Shown: positions 6,960-14,274 of the stretch, one piece after another
How positions within the stretch are numbered: position 1 is the first letter of the stretch
Layout: each line of letters begins with the position of its first letter
From: Actinomycetes bacterium
Lineage (GTDB): Bacteria > Actinomycetota > Acidimicrobiia > Spongiisociales > UBA5794
Direction: 5' to 3'
NCBI GenBank assembly: GCA_023336855.1
Contig: JAMBLK010000074.1
Location: 1-20,892, forward strand
Length of the DNA stretch: 20,892 bases
Made by a program: the position numbers and the translations under genes
Notes under the pieces: model-generated
Databases searched by the model: none
What the model saw: the letters and a program-made list of their open reading frames with translations, nothing else
What the model was told of the DNA's origin: nothing

Positions 6960-7916
6960 ATGAGTTCGGTAGGACTGGTTCTCGGTGGTGGTGGCATCAC
7001 AGGCGCGTCGTATCACTTCGGTACCTTGTTCGCGTTGCAGATGGCAACCGGCTGGAATCCCGGGGATGCCGATGTCGTCATCGGTACCTCATCCGGGTCG
7101 TTCATCGCCGCGATGGTGCGCGGTGGTGCGCTGAATCTCGACACGATGGTCGGCAACTCCCGGAAGGACGACGACGTCGTTGATTGGCTGTCGAACAACG
7201 TCTACCGACGAATCCGCCCCCGTGGCCTTCTTCGATGGGTTCGCACGGGCATCGTCCCGAGCATCACGCGCCCCGGTCTCGGTATTGCATTGGGCAGCCC
7301 GGGGCTCTACTCGACGGATGCCATGGTGGGATGGGTCGAGGACAGTCTTGGAGAACTCGGCGACGCCTGGCCCGATCGTCCCACGGTCATCGTCGCCCAC
7401 GATCTGAAGAGTCGCACCCGCGTGCCCTTCGGTACAGAAGCGGCCCCCGTCGTTCCTCTCAAGCTCGCCGTCGCTGCTTCAAGCGCCGTCCCGCTCATCT
7501 TCGAACCGGTCACCATCGATGGGCGCGATTACATCGATGGAGGCGTGAGCTCCGGCACCAGCATCGACTTGCTCCTCGCGAATCCCTATCCGCTGGACCT
7601 TGTCATCATCGTGGCGCCCATGGCCGCCACCGGGACGAGGCGCGGCGGCCGGTTCTACGAGGAGATCCTCGATCGCGTCGGACGCACTGCACTCGCCGCC
7701 GAGGTTGACCTCCTCAAGAAGGAGTGGCCGGACACCGACGTTCTCGTCTTTCGGCCCGATGAACGAGTCCTTGAACTCACCCGCGGCAATCCCATGTCGG
7801 TCGAAGCCGCGATCCCATCGTTCCTTGCGACATTGCGGTCGATGCGCGACGAGCTCGCTCACCCGTCGACCTGGTCGATGCTCGAGCGCCACATCGTCGA
7901 CACGGCCCACGTCTAA
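6960..7916 (+). CDS. Patatin-like phospholipase
   Basis: Patatin-like proteins are Ser-Asp dyad lipid acyl hydrolases. The 318 residues show all family landmarks: the glycine-rich oxyanion loop GGGGITG (9-15), the nucleophile elbow GTSSG with S44, and the DGG motif with D193 (YIDGGVSSG). No signal peptide or long hydrophobic helix is present, so the enzyme is probably cytoplasmic or peripheral to the membrane. ATG at 6960 follows a leaderless -10 box and the protein begins directly with the conserved strand SVGLVLGGGG, which supports this start. A membrane-protein gene follows after 42 bp with its own -10-like box. The natural lipid substrate is unknown. Confidence 0.9.
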   Translation: MSSVGLVLGGGGITGASYHFGTLFALQMATGWNPGDADVVIGTSSGSFIAAMVRGGALNLDTMVGNSRKDDDVVDWLSNNVYRRIRPRGLLRWVRTGIVPSITRPGLGIALGSPGLYSTDAMVGWVEDSLGELGDAWPDRPTVIVAHDLKSRTRVPFGTEAAPVVPLKLAVAASSAVPLIFEPVTIDGRDYIDGGVSSGTSIDLLLANPYPLDLVIIVAPMAATGTRRGGRFYEEILDRVGRTALAAEVDLLKKEWPDTDVLVFRPDERVLELTRGNPMSVEAAIPSFLATLRSMRDELAHPSTWSMLERHIVDTAHV

Positions 7917-7944
7917 TCCCCTATCCGTCCAGATGCCAAGCGGC

Positions 7945-7950
7945 TACGCT
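7945..7950 (+). promoter_or_regulatory. -10-like box before the membrane-protein gene
   Basis: TACGCT fits TAnnnT and ends 8 nt before ATG at 7959. No Shine-Dalgarno is visible, so a leaderless or near-leaderless start is likely, although read-through from the patatin gene is possible. Confidence 0.4.
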
Positions 7951-7958
7951 CCCCGACC

Positions 7959-8663
7959 ATGCCTGACACCACCGACGAGTCATTCGTAGAGAAGATCGAC
8001 CTGAGCAGCAAGATCGAAGCGATCGCGTCGATCGTCCTCGCTATAGCCGTCGTCCTCACCGCCTGGGCGGCGTTCCAGGCCGGGAAGTGGGGCGGCGAGC
8101 AGTCGATCCAGTTCTCCGTCGCCGGCGCCTCGAGAACCGAGTCCACTCGTGCGGATACGCGCGGTGGGCAACTCGCTCAGATCGACGTGTCGATGTTTAC
8201 GGACTTCATCGCCGCTTACATCGACGACATCGGAACAGGCGCCATCGAGCCGTACGATGGTTCCACGTTCACGCCGACGACCGGAACCCTCTCGGGTTTC
8301 CTCTACAACCGTTTCCGCGAGGAATTCCGTCCCGCTATGGATGCCTGGCTGGCAACCGACCCGGCCGGTAACCCGGATGCTCCGCAGACACCGTTCGACA
8401 TGGACGAGTATCAGGTCGCCGAATTCGCCGAAGCGCAACGTCTTGTCGAGATAGCCGATCAAGCAGCCGTCGACGCCCGTACGGCGAATCAGAACGGCGA
8501 CAACTACGTGCTCACGGCGGTGTTGTTCGCGACCGTGCTCTTCTTCTCCGGGATCGCGTCGAAACTTGAGAACCGCTGGAACCGCCACTTCGTGAACGTG
8601 GTCGGAATCGTCGGCGTTGTCGCAGGGATCATCATCCTGATCAAGCTCCCGATCATGCTTTGA
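7959..8663 (+). CDS. Three-helix membrane protein, unknown function
   Basis: I do not recognise this 234-residue protein with certainty. It has one N-terminal membrane helix (about 19-39), a hydrophilic middle of about 140 residues rich in acidic and Ala/Gln residues, and two C-terminal helices (about 183-201 and 211-231) separated by the basic loop SKLENRWNRHF. The conserved-looking stretch after helix one (AWAAFQAGKWGGEQS) recalls DUF4337-type membrane proteins, a weak resemblance only. With three helices the middle domain and the C-terminus lie on the side opposite the N-terminus unless a helix is re-entrant. No catalytic motif or cysteine is seen. It sits between a lipase gene and a convergent amino-acid lyase, with a hairpin cluster right after its stop. 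Confidence 0.8.
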   Translation: MPDTTDESFVEKIDLSSKIEAIASIVLAIAVVLTAWAAFQAGKWGGEQSIQFSVAGASRTESTRADTRGGQLAQIDVSMFTDFIAAYIDDIGTGAIEPYDGSTFTPTTGTLSGFLYNRFREEFRPAMDAWLATDPAGNPDAPQTPFDMDEYQVAEFAEAQRLVEIADQAAVDARTANQNGDNYVLTAVLFATVLFFSGIASKLENRWNRHFVNVVGIVGVVAGIIILIKLPIML

Positions 8664-8714
8664 GCGACCTTCGGTCGCAGCACTGAGTACTCAGTACGCC
8701 GGCCTCCGGCCGGC
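8664..8714. terminator. Cluster of three inverted repeats between convergent genes
   Basis: Immediately after the membrane-protein stop come GCGACC-TTC-GGTCGC (8664-8678), the 14-bp palindrome ACTGAGTACTCAGT (8682-8695) and GCCGGCC-TCC-GGCCGGC (8698-8714). All three stems are perfect. The third reaches the first base of the tyrosine phenol-lyase stop codon on the other strand. Strong stems without T-tracts between convergent genes fit a two-way terminator of the kind common in high-GC genomes. Confidence 0.7.
8682..8695. repeat. 14-bp perfect palindrome with AGTAC core
   Basis: ACTGAGTACTCAGT is a perfect palindrome between two GC-rich hairpins. Its TGAGTA half resembles the TGAGTAGT units at 11978-12001, so it may be a minimal member of the same intergenic repeat type. 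It could also bind a dimeric protein, but its place after two stop codons argues against a promoter role. Confidence 0.6.
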
Positions 8715-10090
8715 TACAGCTCTTCAAACCTCGCTTGGAAGAACCTCAGGGAGTCGGGTTCGTACGTGAATCGGAGACCCCGCACGTCGTGACGGTTCCT
8801 GTACACGTCGATGACCGACTCCGCGGTGACGTCCATGTGCGACTGTGTGTAGACACGACGCGGGATCGTCAGGCGAACCAGTTCGAGCTTCGGATGCCGG
8901 TTCTCCCCCGTCTCCGGGTCCCGGCCCGCAGAGACGTTTCCGCGTTCCATACCGCGCACTCCCGAGTCCCGATAGAGAGCCGCTGCCAGCGCTTGCGCAG
9001 GGAAGTGGTCCTGTGGCAGGTGGTCGAGAATCTTGCTGGCGTTCAGGAACACCCCGTGACCGCCGATTGGACGGATGAGGGGAATTCCCGCTTCGGTGAG
9101 CTTCTCACCGAGGTAGACGACCTGCCCGACGCGCGCTCGCACGTGGTCGTCGGTCGCGACCATCTCTCGGATTCCCTCGGCGAGAGCTTCCATGTCGCGC
9201 CCCGACATGCCGCCGTACGTGTGCAGGCCCTCGAATGCAACGAGCAGCGCACGCGCCTGGCGCGCAAGCTCGGGATCCCGAAGAGCAAGGAACCCTCCGA
9301 TGTTGACGAGGTTGTCCTTCTTGGATGACACCGTCGCACCGTCGGAGTACGAGGCAATCTCGCGGACGATCTCAGCAATCGACCGATCCGCGTATCCCTC
9401 TTCCCGCTGCTGGATGAAGTAGGCGTTCTCTAGCGCACGAGTTGCGTCGAGCATCACGTAGATGTCGTTGGCCCGGCAGTACCCGTAGACCTCGCGGAGA
9501 TTGGCCATGGAGACGGGCTGGCCGCCGGCCATGTTCACGTTCGTCTCGAATGACACGTACGGTACGCGATCGGCACCATGCTCGGCGACGACTGCACGGA
9601 GCTTGTCCATGTCGATATTGCCCTTGAACGGGAACTCGCTCAACGGATCGTGTGCCTCGTCGATGATCACGTCGACGAAGATGCCGCCCGCGTACTCCTG
9701 ATGGAAGCGGGTCGTGGTGAAGTACATGTTGCCGGGGATCACGTCGCCGGGCGTGATGAGGATCTGGCTCAGAAGGTGCTCGGCGCCACGGCCCTGGTGG
9801 GTCGGGATCAGCTCCTCGTACCCGTAGACGTCGTGAACGGCGTCGACGAGTTTGTAGAAGCTCGTTGCTCCGGCATACGACTCATCACCGATCATCATCG
9901 CCGACCACTGACGATCCGACATCGCAGACGTCCCCGAGTCCGTGAGCAGATCGATGTACACATCGTCCGACTTGAGGAGGAATGTGTTGAACCCGGCATC
10001 CTGGATCGCCCGCTCGCGATCCTCTCTGGTCGTCATCGTGAGGGGTTCGACCATCTTGATCTTCCAGGGTTCCGCCCAGCTTCGCGGCAT
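8714..10090 (-). CDS. tpl: Tyrosine phenol-lyase (PLP-dependent)
   Basis: Tyrosine phenol-lyase splits L-tyrosine into phenol, pyruvate and ammonia, and also beta-eliminates cysteine, S-alkylcysteines and serine. The 458 residues align end to end with the Citrobacter enzyme from memory: IDLLTDSGT, PTHQGRGAEHLLSQ, NMYFTTTRFHQE, MAGGQPVSMANL, the PLP aspartate in LDATR (D215), the PLP lysine K258 in SSKKDNLVNIGG, and the C-terminal LRFFQARF. Residues that separate it from tryptophanase are present: T125, R383 in GVRGMERG (Citrobacter T124 and R381), and F450-F451. Tryptophanase has no arginine at the R383 place. The ATG has AAAGGA 8-9 nt upstream. It follows the Cys/Met lyase gene by 16 bp, so the two form an operon. 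The enzyme is cytoplasmic, normally a tetramer activated by potassium. Confidence 0.93.
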   Translation of the reverse strand: MPRSWAEPWKIKMVEPLTMTTREDRERAIQDAGFNTFLLKSDDVYIDLLTDSGTSAMSDRQWSAMMIGDESYAGATSFYKLVDAVHDVYGYEELIPTHQGRGAEHLLSQILITPGDVIPGNMYFTTTRFHQEYAGGIFVDVIIDEAHDPLSEFPFKGNIDMDKLRAVVAEHGADRVPYVSFETNVNMAGGQPVSMANLREVYGYCRANDIYVMLDATRALENAYFIQQREEGYADRSIAEIVREIASYSDGATVSSKKDNLVNIGGFLALRDPELARQARALLVAFEGLHTYGGMSGRDMEALAEGIREMVATDDHVRARVGQVVYLGEKLTEAGIPLIRPIGGHGVFLNASKILDHLPQDHFPAQALAAALYRDSGVRGMERGNVSAGRDPETGENRHPKLELVRLTIPRRVYTQSHMDVTAESVIDVYRNRHDVRGLRFTYEPDSLRFFQARFEEL

Positions 10091-10106
10091 GGTGATCGTC
10101 CTTTCG

Positions 10107-11381
10107 TCAGACCGCGTCGAGCGCGGTCGAGATGTCGTGGATCAGGTCATCGGGGTTTTCGACACCGATCGACAGCCGCACGAGCGCACCGTTGACCCGG
10201 AGTTTCTTCTTCTCGTCGGGATCGAGGCCTGCGTGCGTCATCGTCGCAGGATGCTCGACGAGCGTCTCCGTGCTCCCGAGGCTCACGGCAAGGTGAATGA
10301 GGCTCAGCGAGTCAATGAATCGGAACGCTTCTTCCTCATCCCCATCGATCCAGAAGGTGATCATCGCTCCTGGTCCGTCGGCCTGCTCTTTGTGGATCTC
10401 ATACCCGGGGTCGCCCTCTTTGAGGAGGCCGAGGTAACCGACGTCCACTACCTTCGGGTGCGCCACGAGGAACGCTGCGATCTTCTGAGCGCTCTCGGTC
10501 TCCCTGCGCATCCTGAGATCCAGCGTCTCGAGACTCCGCATCATCAACCACGACGTCAGCGGTGTCGCCATGCTCCCGAGAACGGTGCGCATCCCGGCGA
10601 CCGGCTCCATCATTTCGTGGCATCCAAGCACCGCACCGGCGATGAGGTCGGAGTGGCCTCCGATGTATTTGGTCGCCGAGTAGATCACGAGGTCGGCACC
10701 GTGCTTCAACGGGTGTTGCCAGAGCGGCCCGAGGAACGTGTTATCGACGGCGACCGGAACGCGACGTTCTCCGTCGCCGTGACGATCGGCGATCCGCCGA
10801 GCCATCGCGATGCTGAAGAGGTCGTTCGTCGGGTTCGCCGGGGTCTCCATCAGGATCGCGCCGAGGCGTCTCCCTTCGAGGACCGCTTCGAGGGCCACGT
10901 CGATGTCTCCTTCGGACATGTCTGGTTCCCACTTCACGGTGAGGATGCCGAACTCAGGCAGGACGTCGTGGACGAAGTGGTCGGTTCCTCCGTAGATCGG
11001 GGCGCTGTGCAACAGCACGTCACCGGGACGCAGATAGGCGAGCATCGCGGTCGTAATGGCCGCCATCCCTGAGGCGAATACGAGGCCACGATCGGCACCG
11101 TCCCAGAGCCTGAGACGATTCTCCAGAATCTCCAGGTCCGGGTTGTTGAGCCGGCTGTAGATGAGTCCCGGCTTCTCGCCATCCTCGGCTTCAACAGATC
11201 CTTCGGCGAGTGCGAAGAAACGCTTGCCCTCAGCGGCAGTCTGGAAAACGAAGGTCGACGTCTGGAAGATGGGGCTCTTGATAGCGCCCTCCGACCACTC
11301 GGGCCGGTAGCCGTAGCTCATCATGAGGCTCTCCGGTGAGAGCTTCTTCCCTGCGATGGTGTCATCGTACTCGTCCCGCAC
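10107..11381 (-). CDS. Cys/Met-metabolism PLP lyase (methionine gamma-lyase/cystathionine gamma-synthase family)
   Basis: This cytoplasmic fold-type I PLP enzyme acts on sulfur amino acids. Depending on the subgroup it eliminates methanethiol or H2S from methionine or cysteine, or works on cystathionine. Landmarks are YSRLNNPD (75-82), FASGMAAI (102-109), the substrate tyrosine in APIYGGT (Y130), ETPANPTN (179-186), AVDNTF (D213) and the PLP lysine K238 in YSATKYIGGHSD. A longer frame reaches 11543, but the extra residues look non-homologous. GTG at 11379-11381 has GGAAGGA 6-7 nt upstream and gives 424 residues, a normal family length. It is the first gene of an operon with tyrosine phenol-lyase and is divergent from an Lrp-type regulator, which favours a degradative gamma-lyase over a biosynthetic role. 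The exact reaction is not resolved by the sequence. Confidence 0.88.
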   Translation of the reverse strand: MRDEYDDTIAGKKLSPESLMMSYGYRPEWSEGAIKSPIFQTSTFVFQTAAEGKRFFALAEGSVEAEDGEKPGLIYSRLNNPDLEILENRLRLWDGADRGLVFASGMAAITTAMLAYLRPGDVLLHSAPIYGGTDHFVHDVLPEFGILTVKWEPDMSEGDIDVALEAVLEGRRLGAILMETPANPTNDLFSIAMARRIADRHGDGERRVPVAVDNTFLGPLWQHPLKHGADLVIYSATKYIGGHSDLIAGAVLGCHEMMEPVAGMRTVLGSMATPLTSWLMMRSLETLDLRMRRETESAQKIAAFLVAHPKVVDVGYLGLLKEGDPGYEIHKEQADGPGAMITFWIDGDEEEAFRFIDSLSLIHLAVSLGSTETLVEHPATMTHAGLDPDEKKKLRVNGALVRLSIGVENPDDLIHDISTALDAV

Positions 11382-11410
11382 ACTGTGTCCTTCCGTTCGC
11401 TGTTCGTCGA

Positions 11411-11482
11411 TACGGGCCGAAGTCCGTACAGACAACCTGCCGATAACGGCATTGTGGGGTATCGTGCTAGAAACCGCTACCC
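11411..11482. promoter_or_regulatory. Divergent regulatory gap with three dyads
   Basis: The 122-bp gap between the lyase operon and the Lrp-type gene holds TACGG-8-CCGTA (11411-11428), TGCCG-ATAA-CGGCA (11438-11451) and GGGTA(t)CG facing CG(c)TACCC (11457-11482, imperfect). The central dyad is perfect and AT-rich in the middle. On the minus strand a weak pair, TTGTCT then 17 nt then TATCGA, could be the lyase promoter, with the central dyad next to its -35 box. Lrp/AsnC proteins often bind several dyads next to their own genes, so these are candidate operators. Confidence 0.5.
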
Positions 11483-11503
11483 GATCCGGAGAGGATTCGC
11501 CAA

Positions 11504-11980
11504 ATGGCCGATGTTCCCGACCTCGACCGTACGGATCGCGCAATCATCGCCCTCCTGCAGGACAATGCGCGGCTCTCGAACAAGGAGTTGGCAGCCGGAG
11601 CCGGCATCGCTCCGTCCACGTGCTCGGAACGTATGCGGCGTCTGGAGACGATCGGCGTGTTCTCCGGCTTCCACGCCGCCGTCGACCCTCGCGTCCTGGG
11701 GATCGGACTCCAGGCCATGATCGCCGTCCGCCTGCGGCGCCACTCCGCCGAGGAGGTCGAGGCGTTCGAACTCCATGCCGCCGCTCTGCCCGAGGTCATC
11801 AGCTTGTCGCATGTGACCGGTCCGAACGACTTCCTGATCCGCGTTGTCGTTCGTGACGCCGATCATCTCCGTCAACTCGCCGTCAGCGGCTTCACGACGA
11901 TGAGAGAGGTCGATCACATCGAGACGGCCCTCATCTTCGAGCACAATGAGAAGGGGACGTTGCCGGATTTGAGCGGGTGA
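11504..11980 (+). CDS. Lrp/AsnC family transcription regulator
   Basis: Feast/famine regulators of this family bind DNA as dimers to octamers and sense amino acids. The 158 residues show the standard layout: an N-terminal helix-turn-helix (about 6-52, LDRTDRAIIALLQDNARLSN then KELAAGAGIAPSTCSERMRRLE) and a C-terminal RAM/AsnC ligand domain (about 68-148, ending TALIFEH). The ATG at 11504 has GGAGAGGA (11488-11495) 8 nt upstream, a strong site. It is divergent from the Cys/Met lyase and tyrosine phenol-lyase operon across 122 bp. It is therefore the likely local regulator, with sulfur or aromatic amino acids as possible ligands. Its stop codon TGA is also the first three bases of a TGAGTAGC tandem repeat. 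Confidence 0.93.
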   Translation: MADVPDLDRTDRAIIALLQDNARLSNKELAAGAGIAPSTCSERMRRLETIGVFSGFHAAVDPRVLGIGLQAMIAVRLRRHSAEEVEAFELHAAALPEVISLSHVTGPNDFLIRVVVRDADHLRQLAVSGFTTMREVDHIETALIFEHNEKGTLPDLSG

Positions 11981-12009
11981 GTAGCTGAGTAGTTGAGTAG
12001 TTGAGTCCG
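11978..12009. repeat. 8-bp tandem repeat TGAGTAGY, four units
   Basis: TGAGTAGC (11978), TGAGTAGT (11986), TGAGTAGT (11994) and the degenerate TGAGTCCG (12002) follow head to tail. The first unit includes the regulator's stop codon. In another register the unit is AGTAGTTG, sharing AGTAG with the AGTAGATC array at the window start. TTGAGT at 12001-12006 is matched by ACTCAA at 12042-12047 inside the next gene's 3' end, so the region can fold. Confidence 0.85.
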
Positions 12010-12012
12010 AAG

Positions 12013-12033
12013 TACCGGATACCGGATACCGAC
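12013..12033. repeat. 7-bp tandem repeat TACCGGA, three units
   Basis: TACCGGA occurs twice in perfect tandem (12013-12026), followed by a third diverged copy TACCGAC. It directly continues the 8-bp repeat and ends at the stop codon of the convergent gene. Two short tandem repeats of different unit side by side suggest slippage-prone DNA between two stop codons. Confidence 0.75.
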
Positions 12034-12485
12034 TACTCCTGACTCAATTCCTCGACAATCCTGTCTACCAGCTCCTTCGTTGTGGCCTCTGCGACACGGT
12101 GGAGGAACGCCTGGTCGATCAGACGACCGAATCCGCCAAGGGGCGGGGCGTACTGGCCCTGGATCTTGACTTGCGTCAGATCATCGCCGACGCGTGCGAT
12201 CACGAGTTCGGCGTCCATCTTCGGGAAGAGGCCGGGCGTTCCCGTTGCTTCCCATGTGAGAGGAACACGGCGAGCGTCTGAGGATTCGACGACCTTTCCA
12301 ACGCGCAGATGGACGGCCTTCGCGACGAGTGAGTCCTCACCCCGCGGCCCCACCTTTGCCCGAATCTCTTCGCCGTCTCGGTACGATGCCTGAGCCCACC
12401 CTTCGAGTTGATCCAGGACCAAGGGGCAGCGGGCGATCACGCGGTCATATGACTGATGCACCTCGCCGTAGTACTGCACAAACAT
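12033..12485 (-). CDS. SRPBCC (START-like) superfamily protein
   Basis: The 150-residue protein looks like the Bet v1/START-like SRPBCC fold, a hydrophobic cup used by cyclases, lipid carriers and stress proteins. Evidence is the opening strand FVQYYGEVHQSYDRVIA with a following helix, alternating strands in the middle, and the long C-terminal helix after PPLGGFGRLIDQAFLHRVAEATTKELVDRIVEEL. No catalytic residues are evident. A longer frame starts at 12590 but overlaps the amylase gene. ATG at 12485 places the conserved first strand at the N-terminus, although the ribosome site (GCGGGCGAG) is poor. It may be the last gene of a hydrolase-amylase-SRPBCC transcript, with 70 bp between it and the amylase stop. 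Function unknown. Confidence 0.65.
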   Translation of the reverse strand: MFVQYYGEVHQSYDRVIARCPLVLDQLEGWAQASYRDGEEIRAKVGPRGEDSLVAKAVHLRVGKVVESSDARRVPLTWEATGTPGLFPKMDAELVIARVGDDLTQVKIQGQYAPPLGGFGRLIDQAFLHRVAEATTKELVDRIVEELSQE

Positions 12486-12555
12486 CTCGCCCGCCGATCT
12501 CGAAGAGGTCGCAGTTAAGCCGGACCCGCTCAACACAGGTAGGGGCAAATGGCCT

Positions 12556-14274
12556 TCATCCCTGAGAGCGGAACTGAACCACCACCGCATCGAACGGTTT
12601 CAGAGTCGGATACGGGCGATACGGCTCCTCTACGACCAGTTCGATGGAATCGGAACCGACGACGACCGTTGGGACCCTCGTGTCCTCCGGAGAGAGAGAC
12701 GACAGGTCGATGCTGTAGTCGCTCACCGGACGGCCGGAGAGGTTCAGAACCGTCAATACCTGTTCCGCGTCCCCGACACGGAGCGCTGCGTACACCGACG
12801 GGTGCCCGGCATCGAGCACGATCGTCTCTCCGAATCGCAACGCCGGACTCTCGTTACGGAAGTGGATGAGGTCGCGATAGAGCGACAGGAGCGAGTCTGC
12901 ATCGCCCATCTGATCCGCAACGTTGGCATCCTCGGACGACAGGTCGGGGGCCTGCCATGGGATCGCATCGGTGAATCCGACCGATGGGGGTTCGCCGGTC
13001 CACGCCATCGGGGTTCTGATGTCCTCGTCCGGCTTCTCACCCTCCATGCCGATCTCCTCCCCGTAGTACATGAACGGGATCCCAGGGGCCGTGAGAAGCC
13101 AGGTGGCCGCGAGGCGGGCGCGTTCGGGCGTACCACCGAGTTGGCTCATGATCCGGTCCATGTCGTGATTCGTGAGGAACGGAGCGAACTGTCCTGCCGG
13201 ATATGCGTCGAGGGCTGCCTGCTGTGCTTCGACGAGCGGTTCCGCCTGCCACCGGGTCATCGCATCGAGGAACGCCTCCGAGAGCGCGAATTCGAACGCG
13301 AGGTCCAGAGAGTCGGGGAGGTACGAACTGATCATCTCCGTGTCGCTCCACACCTCACCAAGGATCAGCGTGTCGGGGGCGAGCGCGTGCATCTCGGTCC
13401 GGAAGTCGGCAAGCCATGCATGTGTCTGCGGCGTGTCGGTCTGGATCGGTCCGTCTTCGATCAGATGCCGGGCCGCGTCCAGTCGGTATCCGTCGACGCC
13501 GATCTCGTCGAGCCAGAACCGTGCGATGTCGTGCATCTCCGCGGTCACCGCGTCGTTCGTGAGGTTGAGGTCGGGCATGCCTTCCCAGAAGATCCCGTAG
13601 TAGTACGCCTCCTCGTCTGAGTGCCAGACCTCCTGGCCCCAGGGCCCGGGCCACCCGGGGTCCTCAGGCTGCCAGAGGTACCAGTCCACCCGATCCGTTG
13701 TCTGGTCCCGCGATTCGATGAACCACGGATGTTGGATCGATGAGTGGTTGATGACGAGATCGATGATGACGGCGATTCCCCGGTCGTGAGCGGCTGCGAG
13801 TAGCGCCTCGAGATCCTCGATCGACCCGTAGTCGGATTCGATAGCCCGGTAGTCGACCACGTCGTACCCGTGGTAGCTGGGCGACTCGAAGATCGGCATG
13901 AGCCAGATGCCGGTGACAGCGAGGGCGGTCGTCGTGGAGGGGTCTCCGTCGTTGAGATAGTCGAGACGCTCCGCGAGGCCCGCAAGATCGCCGATGCCGT
14001 CTCCGTCCGAGTCGGAGAACGATCGGACGAACACCTCGTAGAAGACCCGGTCGTTCCACCACTGCAGCCCTGCGTCGACGGCGCTCGGCGTTTCGAGCGG
14101 AGGCAGCGATGTCAATGAGGCCGTCGTCGTTACCTCCGTCCCCGTTGCCGGGGGCGATGTGGTCTCGACCTCTCTGGTGGCGCACGCCACCGCCAGGACG
14201 CTCACCGAAGCAAGGAGCAGCAGGGAGGCCCGGCGTCTGCGTTGCGGCGTCGTCTTTGGTGATCCGGGTTTCAT
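12556..14274 (-). CDS. GH13 alpha-amylase family lipoprotein
   Basis: This 572-residue glycoside hydrolase acts on alpha-glucosidic bonds outside the cell. It begins with a basic N-terminus and hydrophobic segment ending in the lipobox LAVAC (lipidated C31), then a Thr/Ser/Pro linker to about 62. The TIM barrel carries all four GH13 regions: DLVINH (172-177), GYRLDAARH with nucleophile D266, GEVW with acid/base E307, and NHDMDR with D371. The DSDGDGIGDL loop (88-97) is the calcium site typical of oligo-1,6-glucosidase and related enzymes. A C-terminal beta domain follows from about 480. Its ATG overlaps the stop of the upstream hydrolase as ATGA, so translation is probably coupled. It fits an envelope-anchored maltodextrin or alpha-glucan hydrolase. 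The exact specificity is not readable. Confidence 0.93.
   Translation of the reverse strand: MKPGSPKTTPQRRRRASLLLLASVSVLAVACATREVETTSPPATGTEVTTTASLTSLPPLETPSAVDAGLQWWNDRVFYEVFVRSFSDSDGDGIGDLAGLAERLDYLNDGDPSTTTALAVTGIWLMPIFESPSYHGYDVVDYRAIESDYGSIEDLEALLAAAHDRGIAVIIDLVINHSSIQHPWFIESRDQTTDRVDWYLWQPEDPGWPGPWGQEVWHSDEEAYYYGIFWEGMPDLNLTNDAVTAEMHDIARFWLDEIGVDGYRLDAARHLIEDGPIQTDTPQTHAWLADFRTEMHALAPDTLILGEVWSDTEMISSYLPDSLDLAFEFALSEAFLDAMTRWQAEPLVEAQQAALDAYPAGQFAPFLTNHDMDRIMSQLGGTPERARLAATWLLTAPGIPFMYYGEEIGMEGEKPDEDIRTPMAWTGEPPSVGFTDAIPWQAPDLSSEDANVADQMGDADSLLSLYRDLIHFRNESPALRFGETIVLDAGHPSVYAALRVGDAEQVLTVLNLSGRPVSDYSIDLSSLSPEDTRVPTVVVGSDSIELVVEEPYRPYPTLKPFDAVVVQFRSQG

Noticed and set aside
9942..11072. 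376-residue frame on the plus strand
   Set aside because: It lies opposite the two PLP lyase genes, which have clear family motifs. It is a high-GC shadow with Arg/His/Asp-rich composition.
11382..11543. Longer N-terminus for the Cys/Met lyase starting at 11543
   Set aside because: The extra 54 residues are Arg/Ser-rich with no family likeness and run into the regulator's own promoter and coding start. GTG at 11381 has a good ribosome site.
12486..12590. Start at 12590 for the SRPBCC protein
   Set aside because: It overlaps the end of the amylase gene, and the extra residues do not fit the fold's first strand.
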